64,000 nucleotides of DNA from a virus: IMG/VR virus record IMGVR_UViG_3300011114_000773, positions 1 to 64,000 of that record; one strand, 5' to 3'. Of this stretch, positions 23,336 through 29,844 are shown piece by piece. The translations under genes were made by a program, and so were the position numbers. The notes below the pieces were generated by a model. It was not told the DNA's origin. It made no database searches and saw only the letters and a program-made list of their open reading frames with translations. The number at the start of each line of letters is the position of its first letter. The stretch's first letter is position 1.

Positions 23336-23947
23336 ATGAAACTAATACCAATTATTGTATGTATATCTCTCCTGTTCGCCGTGGGCTGTAAAACGACAGA
23401 CGGGAAATCTCATGGGACTTTTGAGCCGTCTAGGATAATGGAGACTGGAGAGTTCACCTCGGAGCTAGGGGAAGAGGCTTCGGAAGGGGTCAGGATAGAC
23501 CTTGGTGCGGATAAGGTGTCAGGTATGGATTTGAAGACACAGGGCGACAATAGTAATAGCCCCAACAAGAGGCCGACAGTAAAAGTGTCCAAGACTATAA
23601 TATTCAGAGCCACGCCCGGAGCCACTGGCTCGACAGAACTTACTTATACAGAACCCGTAACTGCCGCGCAAGTTCGCGTAGAACAGGCGGGCAGACCAGA
23701 GTCCTTGGGAGAGAGAACTCTGAAGTATGGAATCGTCTGGATAGTAGTTCTCCTAGTCGCTTTTGGATTATTTAAGATATGGAGAGCCTTCCCTATTCCG
23801 AAATCTCCGTATCCAGACGTATTTAGACCAACTCCGATAGTCTCAGCAGACCTAAATCGCGTAGAAAAAGATGGAATTAGCCACGCCGCTCTGACCTCTG
23901 TTTATCCAGAAACGAATGCCGCAGGCCAACGAATGAGGGAGTTCTAG
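23336..23947 (+). CDS. lipoprotein with C-terminal membrane segment, possible u-spanin
   Basis: 203 residues. A short signal and lipobox ending at Cys18 (LLFAVGCKT), about 110 residues of periplasmic sequence, a membrane span near 128-148 (YGIVWIVVLLVAFGLFKIW), then a ~50-residue tail. Lipid anchor plus inner-membrane helix is the layout of unimolecular spanins, which fuse the inner and outer membranes at lysis; the long C-terminal tail is unusual. With the holin-like gene upstream this could be a lysis pair in a Gram-negative host. Inference only. Confidence 0.55.
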   Translation: MKLIPIIVCISLLFAVGCKTTDGKSHGTFEPSRIMETGEFTSELGEEASEGVRIDLGADKVSGMDLKTQGDNSNSPNKRPTVKVSKTIIFRATPGATGSTELTYTEPVTAAQVRVEQAGRPESLGERTLKYGIVWIVVLLVAFGLFKIWRAFPIPKSPYPDVFRPTPIVSADLNRVEKDGISHAALTSVYPETNAAGQRMREF

Positions 23948-23948
23948 G

Positions 23949-24149
23949 CTATCCTATTTTACCAGTCATCGTCTCTTCAAAAGTCAGATTCGGTCCATCC
24001 AGCGGATTAGCACGATAGTATTTGCGGGATTTGCCTATTACCCTCAAGGGAAGAGCAGTAGCCAACAGAATTAGCAGGACTAATAATATCGCTACTTCTG
24101 AAGTCAACAGGAGGGAGGACGTTGATTTTGATGTCAGATTTTTGTTCAT
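23949..24149 (-). CDS. possible small membrane protein overlapping the next gene
   Basis: 66-residue leftward frame (MNKNLTSKSTSSLLL) with one strong membrane segment (about 18-36) and a hydrophilic C-terminus. It overlaps the end of the 95-residue gene by 143 nt in a different frame. The protein-like layout speaks for it; the large overlap and missing promoter or SD speak against it. Confidence 0.3.
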   Translation of the reverse strand: MNKNLTSKSTSSLLLTSEVAILLVLLILLATALPLRVIGKSRKYYRANPLDGPNLTFEETMTGKIG

Positions 24150-24294
24150 TTTTGAGAGGGGTGACTTTTTTGAGCACTAAAGCTAGATGGTTTTTTATCT
24201 CACGCGCCTGCTCGGGCGATAGGCCAGAGTTTGGATTATGATTTGCTAGCTCAAAGAATCCCTGCATCCAATAACAAAAGTTTATAGGTTCCAT
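24007..24294 (-). CDS. phage hypothetical protein (N-terminal conserved type)
   Basis: 95 residues. MEPINFCYWMQGFFELAN and LSPEQAREIKNHLALVLKKVTP form a helical N-terminal half common in phage genomes of several hosts. The C-terminal third is unique and looks unstructured. Begins 1 nt after the sigma factor gene ends. Confidence 0.7.
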   Translation of the reverse strand: MEPINFCYWMQGFFELANHNPNSGLSPEQAREIKNHLALVLKKVTPLKNEQKSDIKINVLPPVDFRSSDIISPANSVGYCSSLEGNRQIPQILSC

Positions 24295-24295
24295 A

Positions 24296-24892
24296 TTATT
24301 TCAAACTCACAAGATATCCGGCCTTAGACAGCTTTTTCCTGACAGCGAAAGCTCTGCTCATAACGGTTCCGACGGGACAACTCATAATGTCAGCTACTTC
24401 CTTATGACATAGTCCGTCAAGAAAGATTAAATCAAAAATCTGTCTCTGAGAGATAGAAAGCGTGGCCTTGGCCCTTTCTATTCCTTTCGCGATTGACTGC
24501 GCGGCGTCCGCATTCTCAGCCACCTGCGCCGGATTTGGAGTAGTCAAATCCTCTATATCGAAAGAAAAATCGGGGTCATCTAGTGATTGGCTATTGTTGA
24601 TACTAAGGTTCTTCCTCTCTGGCTCGCGCAAACCGTCATACGCTATGTTCCTAGCAATAGTGAACAGCCAAGTCTTAAACTTACAATTTCCCTTAAAATT
24701 GGCGGCGTGCTTGAATACCTTAAGAAAGGCCTTTTGCGCCGCGTCTTCCGCTTCGTGAAAGGAGAGGCGATAGCGAGAGGCTAGGAAGTCCCTCGTCGAT
24801 TCAAAATGTCGAGTATATAATACAGAGAAGGCCTCGTTACTGGAGGCCATCTCTGCTACTAACGACTCGTCGGTCAAAGAGTCGTAATCCAT
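24296..24892 (-). CDS. sigma-70 family (ECF-type) RNA polymerase sigma factor
   Basis: 198 residues from ATG 24892 (MDYDSLTDESLVAEM); an in-frame extension to 25030 is translated from the overlapping upstream gene and looks non-natural. Region 2 (FSVLYTRHFESTRDF, then DAAQKAFLKVFKH and KFKTWLFTIARN) and region 4 (SISQRQIFDLIFLDGLCHKEVADIMSCPVGTVMSR) are both present, and regions 1 and 3 are absent, as in ECF sigmas. It would redirect host RNA polymerase. A second sigma is at 34737-35336. The gene follows the SSB-like gene by 4 nt. Confidence 0.85.
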   Translation of the reverse strand: MDYDSLTDESLVAEMASSNEAFSVLYTRHFESTRDFLASRYRLSFHEAEDAAQKAFLKVFKHAANFKGNCKFKTWLFTIARNIAYDGLREPERKNLSINNSQSLDDPDFSFDIEDLTTPNPAQVAENADAAQSIAKGIERAKATLSISQRQIFDLIFLDGLCHKEVADIMSCPVGTVMSRAFAVRKKLSKAGYLVSLK

Positions 24893-24896
24893 ACTC

Positions 24897-25304
24897 TTAG
24901 AAGACAGGCTCTTCTGTGTCGGCGACCGGAGCCGCCTTGGCAGGCGAGGCGGGCCTAGTCGGTGCGGTAGTTTTGCCCGCGATAGCTCCCGTAGCACTAG
25001 CGGTCTTGCTAGACGCTGCTGCGGCCCCACCTTTCAATGCCTCAACGCGAAAGGCAGAAAGATTGTGGAAAACTCGGCCATTATACTCTCGGCCACGAAT
25101 AGAGAAGGAGACGTTCACTTCTTGTCCGGGCGCTACGCCATCAATAAGAGGTACAGATTTATTAACGAGTTCAAACTCGAACAACTGAGGATAATCCTCG
25201 ATTGACTTCAGTACAAATTTGCGCACTGAAATGCTTCCGCGTTGTGTCGGTTCTGCCTCGGCTGAGACGAGGTTTCCATTAATGGTGTATGAGTTGTTTT
25301 TCAT
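24897..25304 (-). CDS. DUF3127 OB-fold protein, probable single-stranded DNA-binding protein
   Basis: 135 residues. The N-terminal ~85 residues (YTINGNLVSAE, SVRKFVLKSIEDYPQLFEFEL, VSFSIRGREYNGRVFHNLSAF) match DUF3127, an OB-fold family. A long Ala/Lys/Pro linker leads to the acidic hydrophobic tip DTEEPVF, like the C-terminal tail of bacterial SSBs that recruits partners. Likely the phage SSB for the replisome encoded at 46-57 kb. Own promoter at 25332-25360. Confidence 0.75.
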   Translation of the reverse strand: MKNNSYTINGNLVSAEAEPTQRGSISVRKFVLKSIEDYPQLFEFELVNKSVPLIDGVAPGQEVNVSFSIRGREYNGRVFHNLSAFRVEALKGGAAAASSKTASATGAIAGKTTAPTRPASPAKAAPVADTEEPVF

Positions 25305-25331
25305 AATGATTTGGTGTTTTTCTGTATAGTT

Positions 25332-25360
25332 ATACTACTGTTTTTTAACCGAAAAGTCAA
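25332..25360 (-). promoter_or_regulatory. sigma70-type promoter for the SSB-like gene
   Basis: TTGACT (25360-25355), 17-nt spacer, TAGTAT (25337-25332); the ATG at 25304 is 27 nt beyond the -10, so this unit has a leader of about 20 nt, unlike most others. Confidence 0.7.
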
Positions 25361-25638
25361 GAGAAATCACAGGTATGGCGACTTCTCCAGTCTGCTTTTC
25401 CACTTAGGATTTCCGACATTATTTGATAGATTGTCGTGCAAGATTCAACGCCGAAATTGGAGTCAGCGGTAGCTAATTTCTCGCGCCAGATTTCTTCGTT
25501 ATTAAACGATACGACTAGCAAATTAGGAAACACGATAAGACTCAGCCCTATCTCTCCAATATACAAATCGCAATCGACGGATTTCTCATGCGTGGCTGCT
25601 ATAAATTGCAATTCATTAACTAGAGATACAGTTATCAT
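25357..25638 (-). CDS. hypothetical protein
   Basis: 93 residues from ATG 25638 (MITVSLVNELQFIAA); the longer start at 25674 overlaps the next gene more. Probably an antiparallel sheet protein. No domain recognised. Confidence 0.55.
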   Translation of the reverse strand: MITVSLVNELQFIAATHEKSVDCDLYIGEIGLSLIVFPNLLVVSFNNEEIWREKLATADSNFGVESCTTIYQIMSEILSGKADWRSRHTCDFS

Positions 25639-25639
25639 T

Positions 25640-25852
25640 TTAGGGTTTTTCGCAGAAAGGCCCGTCCACTCCAAATAGCAGTTCGCGCATTCCTTTTAGG
25701 CAATGAGTAATCGCATCATCCCCTTCTCTAGTTAGATGACATTGACTATTCTGGTTAATTAACCCAATCATTTCGGTATCTTGAATCGCCGCCAGAAGAA
25801 TAGCTTGGTTTAATAACTGTTCAACAGACTCCCGTCGTTTCTCGTATTCCAT
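25640..25852 (-). CDS. hypothetical protein
   Basis: 70 residues (MEYEKRRESVEQLLNQ). Helical, no motif. Follows the gene at 25821-26072, which it overlaps by 32 nt. Confidence 0.55.
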   Translation of the reverse strand: MEYEKRRESVEQLLNQAILLAAIQDTEMIGLINQNSQCHLTREGDDAITHCLKGMRELLFGVDGPFCEKP

Positions 25853-26072
25853 ATTTCAAGGCAAATTTATCCATCTCTTTTCGTTCAAAAGAGCATCTGG
25901 CATATAACGTAGAAAGCCCTTGATATAGGGCGTCAATTCGTCTAGCGTTCGGGACTGGGCAGTTTTCCTCCACGTCTATTTCCGACATCACTGCACGGAT
26001 GTTCTCGTTAAGCCATTCCCCTGACCTCTCTAAGACACCGTAAGAAGTTACCATTAGGGATACATCGTTCAT
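25821..26072 (-). CDS. hypothetical protein
   Basis: 83 residues (MNDVSLMVTSYGVLER). No domain recognised; one short Cys-containing stretch (ENCPVPNARR) and a basic C-terminus. Starts 27 nt downstream of the HNH endonuclease gene. Confidence 0.55.
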   Translation of the reverse strand: MNDVSLMVTSYGVLERSGEWLNENIRAVMSEIDVEENCPVPNARRIDALYQGLSTLYARCSFERKEMDKFALKYGIRETTGVC

Positions 26073-26099
26073 TATAGATGAGACTCTATCACCAATGGG

Positions 26100-26747
26100 C
26101 TATTCACTAGTTAGCACCATTTTCCAGTCTGGATGTCTATAGGAATCATTTGTGAATTTTCTGATAGCACTTATGGGCGTTGATTTTGGCTTGAAGGGCT
26201 GCCTGATTAGCGTTAGACCGGCTTCTTTAGGTGTCTTATTCGCTTTTGTAAAATTTAGCATTTTATCGCAGCATACCATATTCTCCCAAGTGTTTAGCCC
26301 ACCGCGAGAAACTGGAATGACGTGGTCGATATTAAGTTCGCTAACGTGTAGTCTCCTTCCGGTATATTGACAAGTATAATCATCTCTGTGGAAAAGATTG
26401 GATTTAGTCAACTTAGGCTCTCTCATAATCGTCTTGGCGAATTTGCGAGAAACGATTGTCGAAGGGATTCTTACCGGACCACGAACAGTTTTAATTGATA
26501 AATCGAAGTCTCTGACTGGTAGTTTTACCCATTCGCTCCACTCGACCAGTCTGAAATTCGTACAATTACTCGTGTCTATTGACCCATCTGCGAGTTCGCC
26601 GTAGGAAATCTCAAGAGCTAACCAACTAGGCTTTCCATCCTTAGAGCAGGAATTCATAGACACGAATGCGTCGGCGACAGATTTATATTCTATGTCGCGA
26701 TACACGGCGTCTAAGCACAAGACAACAATTTTATTTTCAATTCCCAT
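26100..26747 (-). CDS. HNH endonuclease
   Basis: 215 residues. CQYTGRRLHVSELNIDHVIPVSRGGLNTWENMVCC around residue 130 is a classic HNH/ββα-metal motif with flanking Cys. The N-terminal ~120 residues are unrecognised. May be a free-standing homing endonuclease or a nuclease for DNA processing. Driven by a leaderless promoter at 26754-26782. Confidence 0.85.
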   Translation of the reverse strand: MGIENKIVVLCLDAVYRDIEYKSVADAFVSMNSCSKDGKPSWLALEISYGELADGSIDTSNCTNFRLVEWSEWVKLPVRDFDLSIKTVRGPVRIPSTIVSRKFAKTIMREPKLTKSNLFHRDDYTCQYTGRRLHVSELNIDHVIPVSRGGLNTWENMVCCDKMLNFTKANKTPKEAGLTLIRQPFKPKSTPISAIRKFTNDSYRHPDWKMVLTSE

Positions 26748-26753
26748 AACGGT

Positions 26754-26782
26754 ATTCTAAGGACGTAAGACGCAGAAGTCAA
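26754..26782 (-). promoter_or_regulatory. sigma70-type promoter for the HNH gene, leaderless
   Basis: TTGACT (26782-26777), 17-nt spacer, TAGAAT (26759-26754), 6 nt to the ATG at 26747. Confidence 0.75.
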
Positions 26783-26806
26783 GAAAATTATTAACAAGCT
26801 AATATC

Positions 26807-27619
26807 TCAGGAATACTTCCAAGTGGCTAATTTTCCGTTTATTTTTCCGCAGAACTTGACTCTGCCCCTGCAACAATTCGAGATATTTTTGGGACTGACT
26901 TTTTTATCGAAGAGTTTACTTCTACCAGCGTCGCCCATACTTAGAAAACGATATTCTTTATCGTCGCAAAAGCAGCAGACCGCCCTATCTCCCCGGCCTT
27001 TAATGGGGACTCCCTGCACGACAGACCTCCATTTGTTGTGATATTCTTGCGTACCTTTAACGAGTTTTAATATACAAGTCGTGTTAAGACGATTGTCTCT
27101 ACAGAACTTCCTTAAACCAGTGAAGACGACAATGTCTCCTTGAGGGTTTATAATAGAGTAAGTCTTCTTTCTGCCGGAAGACGGCTTTTTTATTCCACTC
27201 TGCCCCAGTGCTATATTTCTGACATGAGAACTACTCAGCTTTTTCCCCCAATTTGGGTGATTTTCTCCGCTATTCGAGGCCGACATTTTAGCGAGAGTTT
27301 CGGGGGAAGCTTTTTTGCCTAGTCTCGGCCTTTTTGGATACGGGCTAAAATTATAGCCGAACTTGGCTTCAAAACTCTGAAGCTGTAAAATCCAGAATTC
27401 CTCCCTATCTATTAGAATTTCTTTATCGCACTGCTCAATTATCTCATAAAGAAAGCTATCCTCACCGTGTTTTCGGAAACTGTTCTGTAGGAAAGAATTG
27501 GCGTGAGAACCGCATCGTAAATCGCTTTGATGCTCTTTAAATCTCCGATAGATATCGACAGAAGACCCTATATATCTTCTTTTATTGATTTTGTTAGTGA
27601 TACAGTATATGCCAATCAT
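26807..27619 (-). CDS. GIY-YIG homing endonuclease with NUMOD3-type DNA-binding motifs
   Basis: 270 residues. The GIY-YIG domain is at the very N-terminus (MIGIYCITNKINKRRYIGSS, Arg in YRRFKEHQ). From about residue 100 come SPETLAKMSASNSGENHPNWGKK (two NUMOD3 repeats) and a C-terminal tail with CCFC. Free-standing homing endonuclease; it lies directly downstream of the ~290-nt non-coding stretch 27620-27915. Confidence 0.88.
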   Translation of the reverse strand: MIGIYCITNKINKRRYIGSSVDIYRRFKEHQSDLRCGSHANSFLQNSFRKHGEDSFLYEIIEQCDKEILIDREEFWILQLQSFEAKFGYNFSPYPKRPRLGKKASPETLAKMSASNSGENHPNWGKKLSSSHVRNIALGQSGIKKPSSGRKKTYSIINPQGDIVVFTGLRKFCRDNRLNTTCILKLVKGTQEYHNKWRSVVQGVPIKGRGDRAVCCFCDDKEYRFLSMGDAGRSKLFDKKVSPKNISNCCRGRVKFCGKINGKLATWKYS

Positions 27620-27915
27620 ATACTATATTACACCAATTTACGTTTTTATAGCCGATATTCTGTATTAATCTAGCATTTATCTCACTATTTCTAGTGGTCG
27701 TGTACTAATAACGACTGCTTTAACCTTCTCATCGTCGGGAAACATTACCCTAGAGACTTTAAAATTGCAGCTACCTTGTGGTATTAGCGAGGCGATTGAT
27801 TACCCATAGGCGCTCTGCTACCTCTCCCAAACGGCTGTTTAGCTGTATCGAACTTCCTCTAAAATAGGGTTTTACCTATTCCAGCGCTAGAATCACTTCG
27901 TAAAATACTAAGACT
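27620..27915 (-). other. non-coding stretch, possible structured RNA
   Basis: About 296 nt without a convincing gene. On the minus strand it holds several short inverted repeats: CACTA/TAGTG around a GAAA loop (27692-27705), GTCGT/ACGAC nearby, and TCTAGC at 27891-27886 with GCTAGA at 27674-27669 that could close a ~220-nt domain. A TAGTAT box lies near its 5' side without a good -35. TAATAT 5 nt before the GIY-YIG ATG may serve that gene. Evidence for a real RNA is modest. Confidence 0.3.
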
Positions 27916-28536
27916 TCAAAATGGCGTCAGGAATTTGAAGATTTTTTTAAGGAGCCAAATCGGAGTGTACCATATAGCGCTTATAGTCTGGAGGACAACC
28001 TCCAAAATCTTTTTGTAGATAAGGTATGCCGGAAACCATTTAGCCTCTTGTCGTTTGATAGTTTTATTTAAGGACCGTTGCTGTTCGAGCAGGCTGGACT
28101 TGCGTGAAGAATTGTCTATCCTATTCTTTATGGAAAGGACTACTTCATCGAGTTTCCCCCTATAGAAAGTAATGTTACCGACAAGAAAATAGTCATCTTC
28201 TCCGATATCGGAGGCTACGTATGTCTCGAAACAGATAGACCCAGTAAAAGAGTCAAGCTTCAGGAGATTCATTTTAGCGCATTCTGCTTTGTATCCCACG
28301 GGAGAAGTATTGTCCTCTACTAGTGAGAGGTCGCTATATTCTACATATAGTTCACCAGCCTCAGTTATACACAACTCGTTCCATTTGTCAGGCACACAAA
28401 ACGGATACTGGTCATAAGAGAGAAAGACAGTATCTCTCCAGCCGGAAGGCTCCGCCCCGAATTCGGGTGGCCATTTTAGCTGGTTTCCTTCTAGGCGAAG
28501 GCCGAAAGTGGGAGGAGAGAATTGGGTTAGGTCCAT
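27916..28536 (-). CDS. hypothetical protein with C-terminal amphipathic/membrane-like segment
   Basis: 206 residues. The first ~140 are beta-rich (LTQFSPPTFGLRLEGNQL), and the C-terminal ~50 (YLIYKKILEVVLQTISAIWYTPIW) are hydrophobic with basic flanks, perhaps membrane-associating. No domain recognised. Leaderless promoter at 28542-28570. Confidence 0.6.
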   Translation of the reverse strand: MDLTQFSPPTFGLRLEGNQLKWPPEFGAEPSGWRDTVFLSYDQYPFCVPDKWNELCITEAGELYVEYSDLSLVEDNTSPVGYKAECAKMNLLKLDSFTGSICFETYVASDIGEDDYFLVGNITFYRGKLDEVVLSIKNRIDNSSRKSSLLEQQRSLNKTIKRQEAKWFPAYLIYKKILEVVLQTISAIWYTPIWLLKKIFKFLTPF

Positions 28537-28541
28537 GTAGG

Positions 28542-28570
28542 ATGATACTTCTAACTTAGGCTCACGTCAA
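28542..28570 (-). promoter_or_regulatory. sigma70-type promoter, leaderless
   Basis: TTGACG (28570-28565), 17-nt spacer, TATCAT (28547-28542), 5 nt to the ATG at 28536. Confidence 0.68.
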
Positions 28571-28612
28571 GGGAAATAATGAAGCATTGGCGTCTAGTAT
28601 AGTCTAACCTGT

Positions 28613-29359
28613 ATGGATGATATTAAAATTCGCAGGACTCGTGGAGATTATATTTCACTAGACCTCTCCGACCCTCAGATAGCAGCCCATGTTTCTAGCA
28701 AAACCAGTCAGGCTAGGTTAATCGCGGCACAACTAGATACTGTTTTCTACCCATTTTTCAACGACAAAAGCGATTTAGTTGTCTTGGATTTGGGCGCGAA
28801 TATCGGATTATTTTCTATGCACGTATCCGATTGCTGCTCAAAAATTTTCGCAATAGAGCCTACCCCATCTCATTTCTCAATATTGCAGAAAAACATTAAA
28901 AATCTGCCTAGGATAACTCCATTAAGATACGCCGTAAGCCCGACGAATGGACCCATTGAGTTTTTTATTGACGAAAGTAACTCGACGATGAATTCGTTGG
29001 TCAAAAGAACATCGACCTCTCATACGACTTCAGTAGAAGGAATGACATTGAGGGCAATCGTTTCGATTATTAATCAGAAGAAAATAGACTTCTGCAAGAT
29101 AGACATTGAAGGCTCGGAATACGAGTCTATCACCGCCTCGTCAGTGGGAGAAGTAAAAGATGTGGTCCGTAATTTCTTCATAGAAACCCACGAGACTCAT
29201 GGGAGAAGTTTTGATTTTATGGCAAAACATTTCTTAGATATATTTACCGATGCCGGTTATTCAGCGACGAGAACAGGAATTGATGCGATATTCGCGACGA
29301 GAATCAACCAAAAGAACTTAAATTCCTGCTCTTCCTTGGGGAAAGCTAGCTCTTGCTAG
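28613..29359 (+). CDS. FkbM family SAM-dependent methyltransferase
   Basis: 248 residues. The SAM-binding motif VVLDLGANIGLFSMH near residue 63, AIEPTPSHF (the acidic/proline motif) near residue 82, and DFCKIDIEGSEYESI near residue 162 are characteristic of FkbM O-methyltransferases, commonly found in glycan loci. Isolated rightward gene on the opposite strand to its neighbours; related small enzymes are in the sugar cluster at 36.7 and 43.5 kb. Confidence 0.85.
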   Translation: MDDIKIRRTRGDYISLDLSDPQIAAHVSSKTSQARLIAAQLDTVFYPFFNDKSDLVVLDLGANIGLFSMHVSDCCSKIFAIEPTPSHFSILQKNIKNLPRITPLRYAVSPTNGPIEFFIDESNSTMNSLVKRTSTSHTTSVEGMTLRAIVSIINQKKIDFCKIDIEGSEYESITASSVGEVKDVVRNFFIETHETHGRSFDFMAKHFLDIFTDAGYSATRTGIDAIFATRINQKNLNSCSSLGKASSC

Positions 29360-29384
29360 ACTGACTAGTAAGTCAAATAAATTC

Positions 29385-29402
29385 TACGCCGTATTGGGCG
29401 TA
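29385..29402 (-). terminator. possible intrinsic terminator after tmRNA
   Basis: A 6-bp hairpin TACGCC/GGCGTA with a 6-nt loop, 9 nt past the CCA end of the tmRNA on the minus strand, followed by the moderately T-rich GAATTTATTTG. Placement fits a tmRNA terminator; the U-tract is weak. Confidence 0.4.
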
Positions 29403-29410
29403 AAGAAAAG

Positions 29411-29796
29411 TGGTGGACGCGGCGAGGAGTCGCACCTCGCGTCAAAAAAATACTTTCCATAGGTCACTACACGCTTAGTTTATTTTTAATTACTTCAGTC
29501 CAAGTGACTCTTGATAAACAAACATCATTTGAACTATAGATTACTTTTCAGTCGGCCCTCTAATCACTGAGGCTGACCAATTCTGAATTTACGCTTATGG
29601 AATCTACAGACATCAATCCCTAAGCGGCTTGGCCATTAGACCAAGGCGGTTGCACGGCTGCTCACTACGCAGAAACTATTCCGTGTGTTTTTTGCTGTTT
29701 TAGCACTTACTTTTTTTCCGATTATTTAAGAGGCCATCGGAGTCCTCTGCGTGCGACTGAATAGTTCGTATTTTAGTTCGATACTACTACGCGCCC
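29411..29796 (-). ncRNA. ssrA: transfer-messenger RNA (tmRNA)
   Basis: 386 nt on the minus strand. The 5' GGGCGCG pairs with 3' CGCGTCC (one G-U) as an acceptor stem ending in encoded ACCA. The 3' region AACTAAGCGTGTAGTGACC, then GACGCGAGG, a TGCGACT T-loop and CCTCGCC closely follow bacterial tmRNA. H2 pairing is supported (AAAATAC with GTATTTT; CACGC with GCGTG), and pk1 is clear (AGAGG/CCTCT and TCCGAT/ATCGGA). After pk1 two tag frames are possible: an Ala (GCT) start at 29704 with 22 codons ending SSRATALV before TAA, or LKQQKTHGIVSA ending at tandem TAG TGA in a CTGC/GCAG hairpin loop. T-loop position 55 is G, not U. Confidence 0.88.
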
Positions 29797-29811
29797 ATTA
29801 CTAACTATTGG

Positions 29812-29840
29812 AGTTTACACCTAAGTCCGTCCTTTGTCAA
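29812..29840 (-). promoter_or_regulatory. sigma70-type promoter for tmRNA
   Basis: TTGACA (29840-29835), 17-nt spacer, TAAACT (29817-29812), 15 nt to the mature 5' end at 29796, implying a short processed leader. Confidence 0.75.
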
Positions 29841-29844
29841 GGGA

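Noticed and set aside
29403-29445. The strong hairpin GACGCGAGG...CCTCGC as an intrinsic terminator.
   Set aside because: It is the T-arm and acceptor end of the tmRNA, and the T-run lies on its 5' side on the minus strand.
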